From Bacteroidia bacterium (GTDB lineage: Bacteria; Bacteroidota; Bacteroidia; AKYH767-A; OLB10), in contig JAEUTI010000014.1 in assembly GCA_016788065.1 (NCBI GenBank), positions 1 to 64,000 on the forward strand: 64,000 nucleotides of DNA. The letters run 5' to 3'. Position 1 is the first letter of the stretch. Every line of letters begins with the position of its first letter. The notes beneath the pieces are model-generated. The model made no database searches, was not told the DNA's origin, and saw only the letters and a program-made list of their open reading frames with translations. This document shows positions 55,680 through 64,000 of the stretch, piece after piece. Position numbers and translations under genes: made by a program.

Positions 55680-56753
55680 ATGTTTAATTCAACCCTAAAA
55701 TGCCTGTTATCAATCAATTTGATCCTGGCAACATTCGCATTTGTCTCCCCGGTTTCAGCTCAAAATGTAGGAATCGGCACTGCAACTCCTGCTGAAAAAC
55801 TCCATGTTATTGGTAATGTCCGCGTTTCTACCCTTGCAGGACTAGGAAACCGGATAGTTTTCGCCGACCCGCTTGGAACTTTGGTCGCAGGTTCCGGTTT
55901 GACTTCCCCGGCATGGCTTACAACAGGTAACACCGGACTGATTGGAGGAAATACCACTACCACCGGCACGAATTTTCTGGGAACTACGGATGCGCAAAAT
56001 ATTTGCTTCCGGACTAATAATATTGAACGTGGCCGATTCAGTGCCCTGGGTGAATTTTTCGTAGGTGCCTTCAATACAGTTATCGCCGGTGATCTTATGA
56101 ATGCGGTAGGAAACGCCACATTCCCCTGGGCCATAAATGGTTATGTGCCAGCTGGCGCGAATGGCGGAGGTGTATATGGACAGGTACAAGCAGGAAACGG
56201 AACTATTTTCGCTTCTGTACAAGGTGAATACGGCGGAACCAATGCAGGTGGTGCCGGTGTCAGAGGACTGGCAATTAACCCTGCCTCAATAGGTGTTCAA
56301 GGTACCGAATCCACATTGCTTGGCTGGGCCGGATTATTCAATGGTGATGTTGGAGCTGTATTACCAGGAGGATTTTTCACCGTATCTGACATGCGACTGA
56401 AAACCAATATCTCTCCTATTGAAGGAGCCCTCGACAAAGTGAACAAACTGAAATCGTATTCGTATGATGCTAATGTAGCCGGATATCCCAAGTACATTAA
56501 CTCTTCCCGCCGTACCATTGGGTTCCTTGCTCAGGAGGTAGAACAAATCCTTCCTGAAGCTGTTATTGAGAAAAGAATTCCCACTCTGAACGTGGGTCGA
56601 ACAGATACCGATAAAAATCATGAATCAATGCTGGTTAAAGCTGTAAGTTATGATGCAATTATTCCGGTACTTGTAGAAGCAATAAAAGAGCAACAACTCC
56701 TAATAGAAAATCTTACTGAGCGAATCAATTCGCTTGAAAAATCATCCAAATAA
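55680..56753 (+). CDS. Secreted protein with peptidase S74 chaperone domain
   Basis: This protein of about 357 aa starts at ATG 55680, which gives a clean signal peptide (LLSINLILATFAFVSPVSAQ). The N-terminal part begins NVGIGTATPAEKLHVIGN, a module common in Bacteroidota phage-tail-fibre-like surface proteins. A Gly/Ala-rich middle follows. The C-terminal S74 intramolecular chaperone domain (about 240-357) has SDMRLKTNI with the Ser and Lys of the self-cleavage dyad, and RTIGFLAQEVEQILPEAV. It ends in a coiled-coil-like helix (LIENLTERINSLEKS). S74 domains drive trimer assembly of fibres. First of three closely spaced secreted genes. Confidence 0.85.
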   Translation: MFNSTLKCLLSINLILATFAFVSPVSAQNVGIGTATPAEKLHVIGNVRVSTLAGLGNRIVFADPLGTLVAGSGLTSPAWLTTGNTGLIGGNTTTTGTNFLGTTDAQNICFRTNNIERGRFSALGEFFVGAFNTVIAGDLMNAVGNATFPWAINGYVPAGANGGGVYGQVQAGNGTIFASVQGEYGGTNAGGAGVRGLAINPASIGVQGTESTLLGWAGLFNGDVGAVLPGGFFTVSDMRLKTNISPIEGALDKVNKLKSYSYDANVAGYPKYINSSRRTIGFLAQEVEQILPEAVIEKRIPTLNVGRTDTDKNHESMLVKAVSYDAIIPVLVEAIKEQQLLIENLTERINSLEKSSK

Positions 56754-56761
56754 TTCCTCCC

Positions 56762-58393
56762 ATGAGAAAATTTTTAACTCTTAAAAGCCTTTGTCTGGCT
56801 TCATTTCTGGCAATACCTTTTGCTGCATCTTCGCAAAATGTTGGTATTGGAACAGCTACTCCACTCGAGAAACTGCATGTTATTGGTAATATCAGATCCT
56901 CTACCCTTGCGGGAGTTGGAAACAGAGTAGTTTTGGCTGATCCAAACGGAACGCTCATCACTGCTACAGGAGCCGGCTCCCCTGCCTGGATGACTACAGG
57001 AAATTCGCTGACTAACATAACTACTAATTTTCTTGGGACAACCGATCTGATGGCTTTAGGAATCAGAACCAATAACCTGGAAAGAATGCGAATTCTCGAC
57101 AATGGTCAGGTTTCCGTAAATAATATTGCTCCGTTTGCTACTGCACAATTCTCCTCTTATGCAACATTAACATTTGATGGAGTAGTTGGTGCTGCAACCG
57201 GCACAGGGGACGGAGTATTCGGCCAAAATACAAGTACCGGTGCAACACCTGGTTCCGGAGTAACCGGAATCTCGACTTCCTCAACCGGATTTGGAGTTTT
57301 TGCATACAATACCAATGCTGCCGGAACAGGAATTATTGCAGCAGGAAATAATGCACCTGCCGGTTATGCAGCCGCAGGATCCGGAGGTGCTTTCACAGGC
57401 ACACGAATTGGAGTCTATTCTGTTTCTAATAATGTGAATGCTGCTCTCTCCAGCACCGGAGTTATTGGTCGCGATGCAGGTGGTACATTCACCATGCTGA
57501 ATGGCGGAGCCGGATTAACCGGAACAGCGGCAAATTCAGGAGTTGGAATTTTTGCTTATAATACCGGTATAACCAATCTCAGTCATGGAGTGTACTCAAC
57601 AATAACATCTCAATTAGCAGTGCCGGTTTTAGGCGTTGGTGGAATCTCAGGTCTGCAAGGTCAGACCACTGTAGCGACCGGAACCGGTACCAGCGGATTC
57701 GGTGGAGCCAATGGTGATGGTGTATATGGAACTGCATCAGGCAATCTTGGATATGGAATTAATGGATTCGTTACAAATGGAGTTTCTGCAATTGGTGTTT
57801 ATGGATATGGTGACCCGGGTGTTGCTACCAGATATGGTGGGTTTTTCGATAATGATTTAGGAACAACAGGTGTAAAAACCTTCCTGATTGATCACCCACT
57901 TGACCCTCAAAATAAATTACTCAAACATTTTTCAATAGAATCGCCTGAAGTGCTAAATATTTACAGAGGAAATGTTGTCCTCAACAGTGCCGGCGAAGGA
58001 ACTGTAACTTTACCAGACTACTTTGAAGCAGTAAATAATACTAACTATAGTTACCAACTCACTCCAATCGGCAATGCCGCTCCTGTTTTTGTTAAATCAG
58101 AAATCAGCAACAAACAATTTGTTGTTGCAGGTGGTAACCCGGGACAAAAAATTTCTTGGGTAGTTTATACGGAAAGAAATGATCTTTACATGCAACAATA
58201 TCCTGAGGAAAGAGCTGCAGTTATAAATAAAACTAATGATGCAATAGGCAAATACATGTCACCACAATTATATGGCCAACCTGCATCCATGGGTATTCAC
58301 TATAAAGATAAAAGCAATCTCAAAGCAACTACAGCAAAAACTACTGAAGTTACCGGAGAAACTACCGAAAAAACAATTGAAGTAAAACAATAG
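56762..58393 (+). CDS. Secreted S74-less relative with HPLDP-type C-terminal domain
   Basis: This 543-aa protein has a signal peptide (LASFLAIPFAASSQ) and the same N-terminal module as its neighbour (NVGIGTATPLEKLHVIGN, RSSTLAGVGNRVVLADPNGTL). A long Gly/Thr/Ala-rich, strand-repeat-like middle (about 130-360) contains many GVF/GVY turns (DGVFGQN, GVFAYNT, GVYGYGDPG). The C-terminal domain (about 370-500) has KTFLIDHPLDPQNKLL and ESPEVLNIYRGNVVL...VTLPDYFEA, a pattern I know from many secreted proteins of unknown role. No S74 domain or T9SS sorting domain is visible, and the last 40 residues are Thr/Lys/Glu-rich. Eight bases follow the previous gene. Confidence 0.78.
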   Translation: MRKFLTLKSLCLASFLAIPFAASSQNVGIGTATPLEKLHVIGNIRSSTLAGVGNRVVLADPNGTLITATGAGSPAWMTTGNSLTNITTNFLGTTDLMALGIRTNNLERMRILDNGQVSVNNIAPFATAQFSSYATLTFDGVVGAATGTGDGVFGQNTSTGATPGSGVTGISTSSTGFGVFAYNTNAAGTGIIAAGNNAPAGYAAAGSGGAFTGTRIGVYSVSNNVNAALSSTGVIGRDAGGTFTMLNGGAGLTGTAANSGVGIFAYNTGITNLSHGVYSTITSQLAVPVLGVGGISGLQGQTTVATGTGTSGFGGANGDGVYGTASGNLGYGINGFVTNGVSAIGVYGYGDPGVATRYGGFFDNDLGTTGVKTFLIDHPLDPQNKLLKHFSIESPEVLNIYRGNVVLNSAGEGTVTLPDYFEAVNNTNYSYQLTPIGNAAPVFVKSEISNKQFVVAGGNPGQKISWVVYTERNDLYMQQYPEERAAVINKTNDAIGKYMSPQLYGQPASMGIHYKDKSNLKATTAKTTEVTGETTEKTIEVKQ

Positions 58394-58429
58394 TTGAAAC
58401 AAATGTTATTCACTTAATTTAAATTTACC

Positions 58430-61400
58430 ATGCAACTGTTTCACATAAAAATATTACGAAAATTATTTTTGCTGACTATTTTTTCTCTGACTTCTTTTTC
58501 CGTATTCAGTCAATGTATGACCTACGTTGTCCCTATGCAGGAAAAAATAACAGGAGCTTCTGCAATAATTGAAGGTAAAGTAATCGCCCGACAAGGTTTT
58601 TGGAATGCAAACTCATCCTTTATTTACACCAGTAATATCATTGAAGTTTATAAAGTTTTCAAAGGCTCTGTCACTACCAACCAGATTGAAGTAATTACCG
58701 AAGGTGGTGTTGTAGGAAATCAAATGATTAAAGCTGAACCTTCACTCGAACTACAGATTGATGAAACAGGAGTTTTCTTTTTGATTCAGGCTGCAAATCT
58801 AAATCCAGCTTCTCCTTTTACACCTTCTAATCAGTTTGAAGGTTATGCAGCAAATCAGTCACTCATTAAATATGATTTAAAGGATGGCTCTGCTGTTGAC
58901 GGCTTACTAAATTATTCAAACATTGCAACAGAAGTGTATCAGCCGGTTATTCAGGCTACCGGACAGAATTACACAGAAATTATTCCTGCTAATTTTATTC
59001 AATCATCTAATTCTGGTCCGGGGGGACCACCTGTGCCTTTGGTGTTTCCAACTATTGCTACTATTACATCTCCTTCAACTGCCGGAACATTTTCTTTAGT
59101 AACGATTACCGGAAATAATTTTGGTGCCGGTCCATATGGAGGAACTCGTGCACTTGAATTCAGAGATGCTAACAATGGAGGAGCAGGCTTTATCCCTACT
59201 CCTGCAAATCATATTATATCATGGACAAATACCAGTATTCAGGCATGGGTCCCAACGCAGGCAGGAAGTGGAAATATTCGTGTAACTAATGAATTAAATG
59301 AAGCAACTATTTCAGGTGTTACTATAACCATCAATTACAATGAAACTAATGTAAATTCAGGTGGAGTTTATTACCAACCTGATTTGGTAAACGATAATGG
59401 AACTGGTGGATACACCTGGCAATATAACAACTTATTCAATGGGAACGCTGCGGCTGTTGCTTCCTTCGAAAGAGCTTTGCAAACATGGCGCTGTGGAACC
59501 TTTGTTAATTTTAATAAAGCTGGTACTACTGCCACTGCTTGTCAAGCGCTTGATGGTGCAAACATAGTCACATTTGATGGTGCCTGCGCATTGCCAGCCG
59601 GAGTGCTTGGTGTTTCCTATAGTTACTACAGTGCCTGTGCTGCAGGTGTTTGGTATGTAACTGAAAACGATTTGAAATTTCGCACCAATGGAACCGGTGG
59701 TATTAACTGGAACTATGGTCCTGCTCCTACAGCTGGTGGTCTGTTCGATTTTGAATCTGTTGCTTTGCATGAACTTGGACACAGTCATCAGTTGGGCCAT
59801 ACAATTACACCTGTAACTGTCATGAATTATGCCGTAGGGCCAAATACCGATCGTAGAACACTTACTCCGATCAGTGAAACAGCTGGTGGAAACGATATTA
59901 TGTCGCGGAGCACCGTAAATAATTCGTGCGGTCCGTCAGCAATGGTTGCATTAAATGCTTCTAATTGCTCTATTGCAGCTCCGGTTGCTAACTTCTCCGG
60001 AACGCCAACCTCTGGCTGTAATACTGTTACGGTTACTTTCACTGATCTTAGTATTGGCTCGCCCACTACATGGACATGGGCATTTCCCGGTGGTGCTCCT
60101 GCAGCTTTCGTAGGTCAAAATCCGCCACCTATTACTTATGGTACTCCAGGAAATTATACTGTTACTTTAACAGTTACTAACGCATCAGGAACCGATGCCG
60201 AAACAAAAACAAATTACATTGTCGTAAATAACTGCCCTCCGCCTGTAGCAGATTTCTCTGCATCACCATTATCGGTGTGTACCGGACAACCAGTTTTCTT
60301 CAATGATCTTTCCACAAATTCTCCTACATCCTGGACTTGGACATTCCCGGGTGGAGCTCCGGCATCTTCAACATTGCAAAATCCCTCAGTGACTTATGCC
60401 GCTGCAGGAAGTTATGCAGTTACATTAACTGCCACAAATCCTTATGGAGGAAATACAATAACTAAAACAGCATACATTACAGTGGTAAACTGTCCGCTTC
60501 CTCCCGTTGCGAATTTCAGTGCCACTCCTACTACTCTTTGTGCGGGCGGTACAGTGAATTTTACCGACCTTAGCACGAACAGTCCAAATTCATGGCAATG
60601 GTTTTTCCCTGGCGGAACTCCGGCATCTTCCATTTTACAAAACCCTGCTGTTGTATATGCAACTTCCGGAACATATCCGGTGACATTGATAGTGTCGAAT
60701 ATAAGTGGATCCAATACTTTGACTATAGCAGGTTATATCACCGTAAATGTTTGTTCAGCACCAGTAGCAAACTTTGCAGGATGGCCAACCACAGTTTGCG
60801 CCGGCTCACCTGTAACTTATGCTGACCTGTCAACAAACAGTCCTACAAGTTGGGTATGGTCATTCCCGGGTGGAACACCTGCTTTATCAGCACTTCAAAA
60901 TCCTGTTATCAATTACAACGTGGCAGGAAACTATAATGTGACATTGCAGGCAACCAATGCCTTTGGGAATAATACGATGGTAAAAAACCTCTATATTTCT
61001 GTTGTTGCTTGTCCGGCATTCGGCTCCGGACTTATTGTAAATGACGGATCTTTGATACAGGTTGAAACCGGTGCACTTGTTACTGTACAGGGAGGTTTTG
61101 TGAACCGCGATAATGGTGCAAATATTGGCCGGTTGGATAATTGGGGACTAATCACTTTAACTGGTGACTGGACCAACAATTCCGGCGGAAACGCATTCAT
61201 TAATTCTAGTCCTGGGACAACTGATTTTAATGGTGCTGCACAAAGTATTCTTGGTTCAACAACAACCAATTTCTACAATTTAACCTTGTCGGGAAGTGGT
61301 GTAAAAACACTGGGAGTTAACACGGTTGCAGAAGGAGTTTTAAATCTGAATGATCGAGAATTAGCAACAGGTGCCTACTGGATGCATGTAACAAACCCTT

Positions 61401-62509
61401 CAAATACTGCAATTACACGCACCGGTGCATTAAACTCAACTCCTGTTCAGGGATTTGTGAGCAGCACAGGACTTGGTAGGTTGAGATGGAACACGAACTC
61501 TACAAGTACCTATATTTTTCCTGTTGGTTCCAGCATAAATGGTGGCCGTTTCAGACCTGTTGCACTTCGACCTTCTAATGCTTCCGCAAATACCTACGCA
61601 GTGAGATTTGTGAACAACAATCCTACTCTCGATGGATTTAATGTTGCTCTTAAAGATGCAAACCTCGGAGCAATAAATCCACTTTGGTATCAGAAAATTA
61701 ATAGTATCAGTGGAACTACTAATCCTGATATCACGCTTTATTTTGATAATATTCAAGACGGTATTGCGCCCCTTCCAAACCTTCTGATGGCTCAATGGGC
61801 ATACAACGCACCTCCTGTTCAATGGAGATCCATTTCAGGTGTTGCAATTGCAGGAGCAGCATCACCTGCCTTGTCGAGTGTCACTAAAGCTGCCTGGATC
61901 AGTTTCAACACTGAAAATTTTGATCTGGCACCTCAGTCTATTCCTCTTCCTGTTGAACTTATCAGTTTCACCGGAAAGTGTGATTCGAAATCCATTTCTC
62001 TGGAATGGGTAACAGCATCTGAATTGAATAACGATTTCTTTGTGCTTGAAAAAAGTTTTGATGGAATTAATTTCTTTGAAGTGACACGAATCAAAGGTGC
62101 AGGAACAGTTAGTACAACTACTGCTTACAAATTCCACGACCATGATTTAAAAGATGAATCACGCTGGTATTACAGACTTAAACAAGTTGATTTCAATGGC
62201 GAAAGTGCTGAGTCAAAAATCATTTCTATCAATTGTAATGAATCAGGTAAAAATGATGTCAGCATTAATCTGTATCCTAATCCAGTTCATGACGCATTAA
62301 ATCTTGTAATTAACCAGGACTTCTCCGGAAAAGTAGTTGTAACAATTGTAAATGTGCTTGGACAAACAGTCTTCAGTCGTGAGTACCCTGTTGCAGCAGG
62401 AATACAACAAATTGAGCTCGACATCAATTACCTTGCTCCTGCCATGTATCACATTGTAATTGAAAGCGGAAGTTATAAAAAGACCGAAAAAATCATCCGA
62501 CAGGATTGA
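58430..62509 (+). CDS. Secreted metzincin-type metalloprotease with TIG, four PKD domains and T9SS sorting domain
   Basis: This 1359-aa protein has a signal peptide (LLTIFSLTSFSVFSQ), an N-terminal beta-rich domain (about 30-125), and an IPT/TIG domain (about 200-295). A metalloprotease domain (about 310-480) carries HELGHSHQLGH at 447-457, matching the zinc motif HExxHxxGxxH, with Met-turn VMNY near 465. Four PKD domains follow (about 519-859; FTDLSxxSPTTWTWxFPGG-type). Then come a beta-rich region (about 865-1180), a further domain (LISFTGKCDSKSISLEW, about 1185-1270) and a type A T9SS sorting domain (LYPNPVHD..., last about 80 residues). Likely a secreted or surface protease; substrate unknown. 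Follows the previous gene after 36 bases; terminator at 62531. Confidence 0.87.
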   Translation: MQLFHIKILRKLFLLTIFSLTSFSVFSQCMTYVVPMQEKITGASAIIEGKVIARQGFWNANSSFIYTSNIIEVYKVFKGSVTTNQIEVITEGGVVGNQMIKAEPSLELQIDETGVFFLIQAANLNPASPFTPSNQFEGYAANQSLIKYDLKDGSAVDGLLNYSNIATEVYQPVIQATGQNYTEIIPANFIQSSNSGPGGPPVPLVFPTIATITSPSTAGTFSLVTITGNNFGAGPYGGTRALEFRDANNGGAGFIPTPANHIISWTNTSIQAWVPTQAGSGNIRVTNELNEATISGVTITINYNETNVNSGGVYYQPDLVNDNGTGGYTWQYNNLFNGNAAAVASFERALQTWRCGTFVNFNKAGTTATACQALDGANIVTFDGACALPAGVLGVSYSYYSACAAGVWYVTENDLKFRTNGTGGINWNYGPAPTAGGLFDFESVALHELGHSHQLGHTITPVTVMNYAVGPNTDRRTLTPISETAGGNDIMSRSTVNNSCGPSAMVALNASNCSIAAPVANFSGTPTSGCNTVTVTFTDLSIGSPTTWTWAFPGGAPAAFVGQNPPPITYGTPGNYTVTLTVTNASGTDAETKTNYIVVNNCPPPVADFSASPLSVCTGQPVFFNDLSTNSPTSWTWTFPGGAPASSTLQNPSVTYAAAGSYAVTLTATNPYGGNTITKTAYITVVNCPLPPVANFSATPTTLCAGGTVNFTDLSTNSPNSWQWFFPGGTPASSILQNPAVVYATSGTYPVTLIVSNISGSNTLTIAGYITVNVCSAPVANFAGWPTTVCAGSPVTYADLSTNSPTSWVWSFPGGTPALSALQNPVINYNVAGNYNVTLQATNAFGNNTMVKNLYISVVACPAFGSGLIVNDGSLIQVETGALVTVQGGFVNRDNGANIGRLDNWGLITLTGDWTNNSGGNAFINSSPGTTDFNGAAQSILGSTTTNFYNLTLSGSGVKTLGVNTVAEGVLNLNDRELATGAYWMHVTNPSNTAITRTGALNSTPVQGFVSSTGLGRLRWNTNSTSTYIFPVGSSINGGRFRPVALRPSNASANTYAVRFVNNNPTLDGFNVALKDANLGAINPLWYQKINSISGTTNPDITLYFDNIQDGIAPLPNLLMAQWAYNAPPVQWRSISGVAIAGAASPALSSVTKAAWISFNTENFDLAPQSIPLPVELISFTGKCDSKSISLEWVTASELNNDFFVLEKSFDGINFFEVTRIKGAGTVSTTTAYKFHDHDLKDESRWYYRLKQVDFNGESAESKIISINCNESGKNDVSINLYPNPVHDALNLVINQDFSGKVVVTIVNVLGQTVFSREYPVAAGIQQIELDINYLAPAMYHIVIESGSYKKTEKIIRQD

Positions 62510-62530
62510 TTCCTATTATTAAAATACACC

Positions 62531-62560
62531 AGGCCACTCCGGAAAGAGTGGCCTTTTTTA
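62531..62560 (+). terminator. Intrinsic terminator of the protease gene
   Basis: AGGCCACTC (62531-62539) pairs with GAGTGGCCT (62546-62554) over a 6-base loop, followed by six T. It lies 21 bases after the stop. Confidence 0.92.
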
Positions 62561-62630
62561 TTGCTGGTATCTGTTAAACTTTTGCATTCATTTATAATCA
62601 AACCCATTCACAATTCTCAATTTAACAGTC

Positions 62631-64000
62631 ATGATCCGAATCAAATTCTTTCTTTTATTGATTTTCATATCACATATGGCCCAATCTCAGCAAAACACCA
62701 TACTCATAATTGCTGATGATGTTGGCACGGATTACTTTGGCGTTTATAGCAACTCTGTCGATACAGCTAATACGCCAAACATCCGACAGTTTGCAGAAAA
62801 TGGAATTCTTTTCAGGCACTCATGGGCAAATCCGGTTTGTTCTCCAACCCGGGCTGGAATTTTCACCGGCAGATACAGTTTCAGAACCGGTGTGGGAGGT
62901 GTAATTACCAGCCAGCAATTACCTCAACTCGATACCGCTGAAATATCGATTCCGGAACTATTAAAATATCATGCACCAGTCAGTTTTGCAACCGGCTGCT
63001 TTGGGAAATGGCACTTACATAATTCAAGTCCACAAAAATATTTATACCCCAATCAAATGGGCTATGATGCTTATTCCGGAAATTTCAACGGAGCTATACC
63101 CGACTTTTATAATTACGTGGCTATTACAAATGGCATTGCTGATACCATTACTACCTATGCAACCACTAAAACAGTAACCGATGCTATTAACTGGCTAGAT
63201 ACGTTGCAAAGCGGCAAACCCTTTTTTATGTGGCTCGCCTTTAATGCACCTCACACACCATTTCATAAGCCACCTGATACCTTACATACCGTCCCCGGAT
63301 TGATAGGAACAGTTTCGCACATAAATAATAATCCGAAATTGTATTTCAAAGCCGCACTTGAAGCAGTGGATTCTGAAATAGGCAGATTGATTTTATTTCT
63401 TCAACAAAACAATTTAGCTGACAGCACCAATATCATTTTCATTGGTGACAATGGTAATGATAAACGAGTAGCTCAAATAGCCGACACCTCCCATTGTAAA
63501 CAAACGCTATATGATTACGGTGTTCATGTTCCTATGATCATCACCGGCCCAGCAGTGGTGAATCCGGGAAGAACGAGTAATTCGCTGGTAAACACCACTG
63601 ATCTTTTTAGCACTATCCTTGAACTTTCCGGATTTGCTAATTGGTCAAATTTTATTCCTCCTGCATTTTTACCAAATGACACCCAAACATTATTGCCTGA
63701 AATTCAAAATATCGGTGGAACATTAAGAGATTGGATTTTCTCGGAACAATTCAGTACGACTCCGGCTTATTATGATGGGAAAACTATCAGAAACCACACT
63801 CATCAGTTGATCCGATTCGATAATGGCACAGAGGAATTTTATGATATGATGGTTGATTCCCTTCAACAAAATAATTTATTGTCGGGGACATTGAACACTG
63901 TTGACCAAAGCAATTACAATTTTCTTTGCTCCGAATTAAATAACCTTCTTGGCACCTCAGGTTGTTCCTTCACATCATTACCTGACAGCGCTAGCATGCA
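62631..64000 (+). CDS. Secreted sulfatase (3' end outside window)
   Basis: The frame starts at ATG 62631 and is open to the last base, so the gene is cut by the window end (456 codons seen). There is a signal peptide (FFLLLIFISHMAQSQ). Sulfatase features are NTILIIADDVG with the metal-binding Asp pair, CSPTRAG with Cys70 as the residue converted to formylglycine (CxPxR), GKWHL, a metal site at FIGDNGN, and a PHTPFHKPP-type block. Together they indicate a type I sulfatase of sulfated glycans or similar esters. Whether a T9SS sorting domain follows cannot be seen. Confidence 0.88.
   Translation, partial: MIRIKFFLLLIFISHMAQSQQNTILIIADDVGTDYFGVYSNSVDTANTPNIRQFAENGILFRHSWANPVCSPTRAGIFTGRYSFRTGVGGVITSQQLPQLDTAEISIPELLKYHAPVSFATGCFGKWHLHNSSPQKYLYPNQMGYDAYSGNFNGAIPDFYNYVAITNGIADTITTYATTKTVTDAINWLDTLQSGKPFFMWLAFNAPHTPFHKPPDTLHTVPGLIGTVSHINNNPKLYFKAALEAVDSEIGRLILFLQQNNLADSTNIIFIGDNGNDKRVAQIADTSHCKQTLYDYGVHVPMIITGPAVVNPGRTSNSLVNTTDLFSTILELSGFANWSNFIPPAFLPNDTQTLLPEIQNIGGTLRDWIFSEQFSTTPAYYDGKTIRNHTHQLIRFDNGTEEFYDMMVDSLQQNNLLSGTLNTVDQSNYNFLCSELNNLLGTSGCSFTSLPDSASM

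Noticed and set aside
62710-63177. Two short reading frames inside the sulfatase gene, which might suggest a frameshifted gene
   Set aside because: The true sulfatase frame from ATG 62631 is open without interruption to base 64000 and carries all motifs; the short frames are in other phases.

Overview
The window comes from the chromosome of a Bacteroidota (Bacteroidetes) bacterium of about 40% GC. Four things point there: an LpxC-FabZ fusion gene, the type IX secretion (T9SS) regulator PorX, several secreted proteins ending in T9SS sorting domains, and repeated promoter-like sites of the Bacteroidota form TTTG-N19-TAnnTTTG. Genus or species cannot be read from the sequence. There is no rRNA, CRISPR array, prophage or insertion sequence.

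Layout. 1-3.3 kb: the 3' part of obg, a PAP2 phosphatase, the fluoride channel crcB and a PafA-like phosphatase. 3.3-5.6 kb, minus strand: aroB-aroA (shikimate pathway). 5.8-12 kb: proline dehydrogenase, then porX-tsaE-ald on the minus strand, and an HD-domain phosphohydrolase. 12.2-16.1 kb: lipid A genes lpxD, lpxC/fabZ and lpxA, followed by an ABC ATPase with no permease beside it. 16.1-17.7 kb: small uncharacterised genes and a solitary gliding-motility-type C-terminal domain.

18.3-31.1 kb is the accessory heart of the window. Two giant paralogous secreted proteins (1605 and 2127 aa) share a LamG-like domain, an unidentified central domain that looks enzymatic, a carbohydrate-binding-like domain, an array of Ig-like repeats (6 versus 11), fibronectin III modules and a T9SS sorting domain. 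A small secreted protein built from the same kind of Fn3 plus sorting domain lies between them. 31.4-41.3 kb: a NamZ-like muramidase, a LolC/E-type permease, cystathionine beta-synthase, a metal/cobalamin-receptor-like protein, a patatin-BamA phospholipase, a polytopic membrane protein, a family 2 glycosyltransferase and a DUF3467 protein.

41.4-55.4 kb, minus strand, is the conserved transcription/translation block: tRNA-Thr, tRNA-Tyr, tRNA-Gly, tRNA-Thr, tuf, tRNA-Trp, secE, nusG, rplK, rplA, rplJ, rplL, rpoB, rpoC. 55.7-62.5 kb is a probable plus-strand operon of three secreted proteins: an S74 chaperone-domain protein, an S74-less relative, and a metzincin protease with four PKD domains and a T9SS sorting domain. 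The window ends inside a secreted sulfatase gene.

How it fits together (inference): PorX controls T9SS output in relatives, and at least four genes here encode likely T9SS cargo. The window therefore pairs a secretion regulator with large, repeat-rich surface proteins, against a housekeeping background. The best candidates for undescribed biology are the giant LamG/Ig pair, the three-gene secreted operon, and a very strong hairpin inside the first codons of the receptor-like gene at 35.3 kb.
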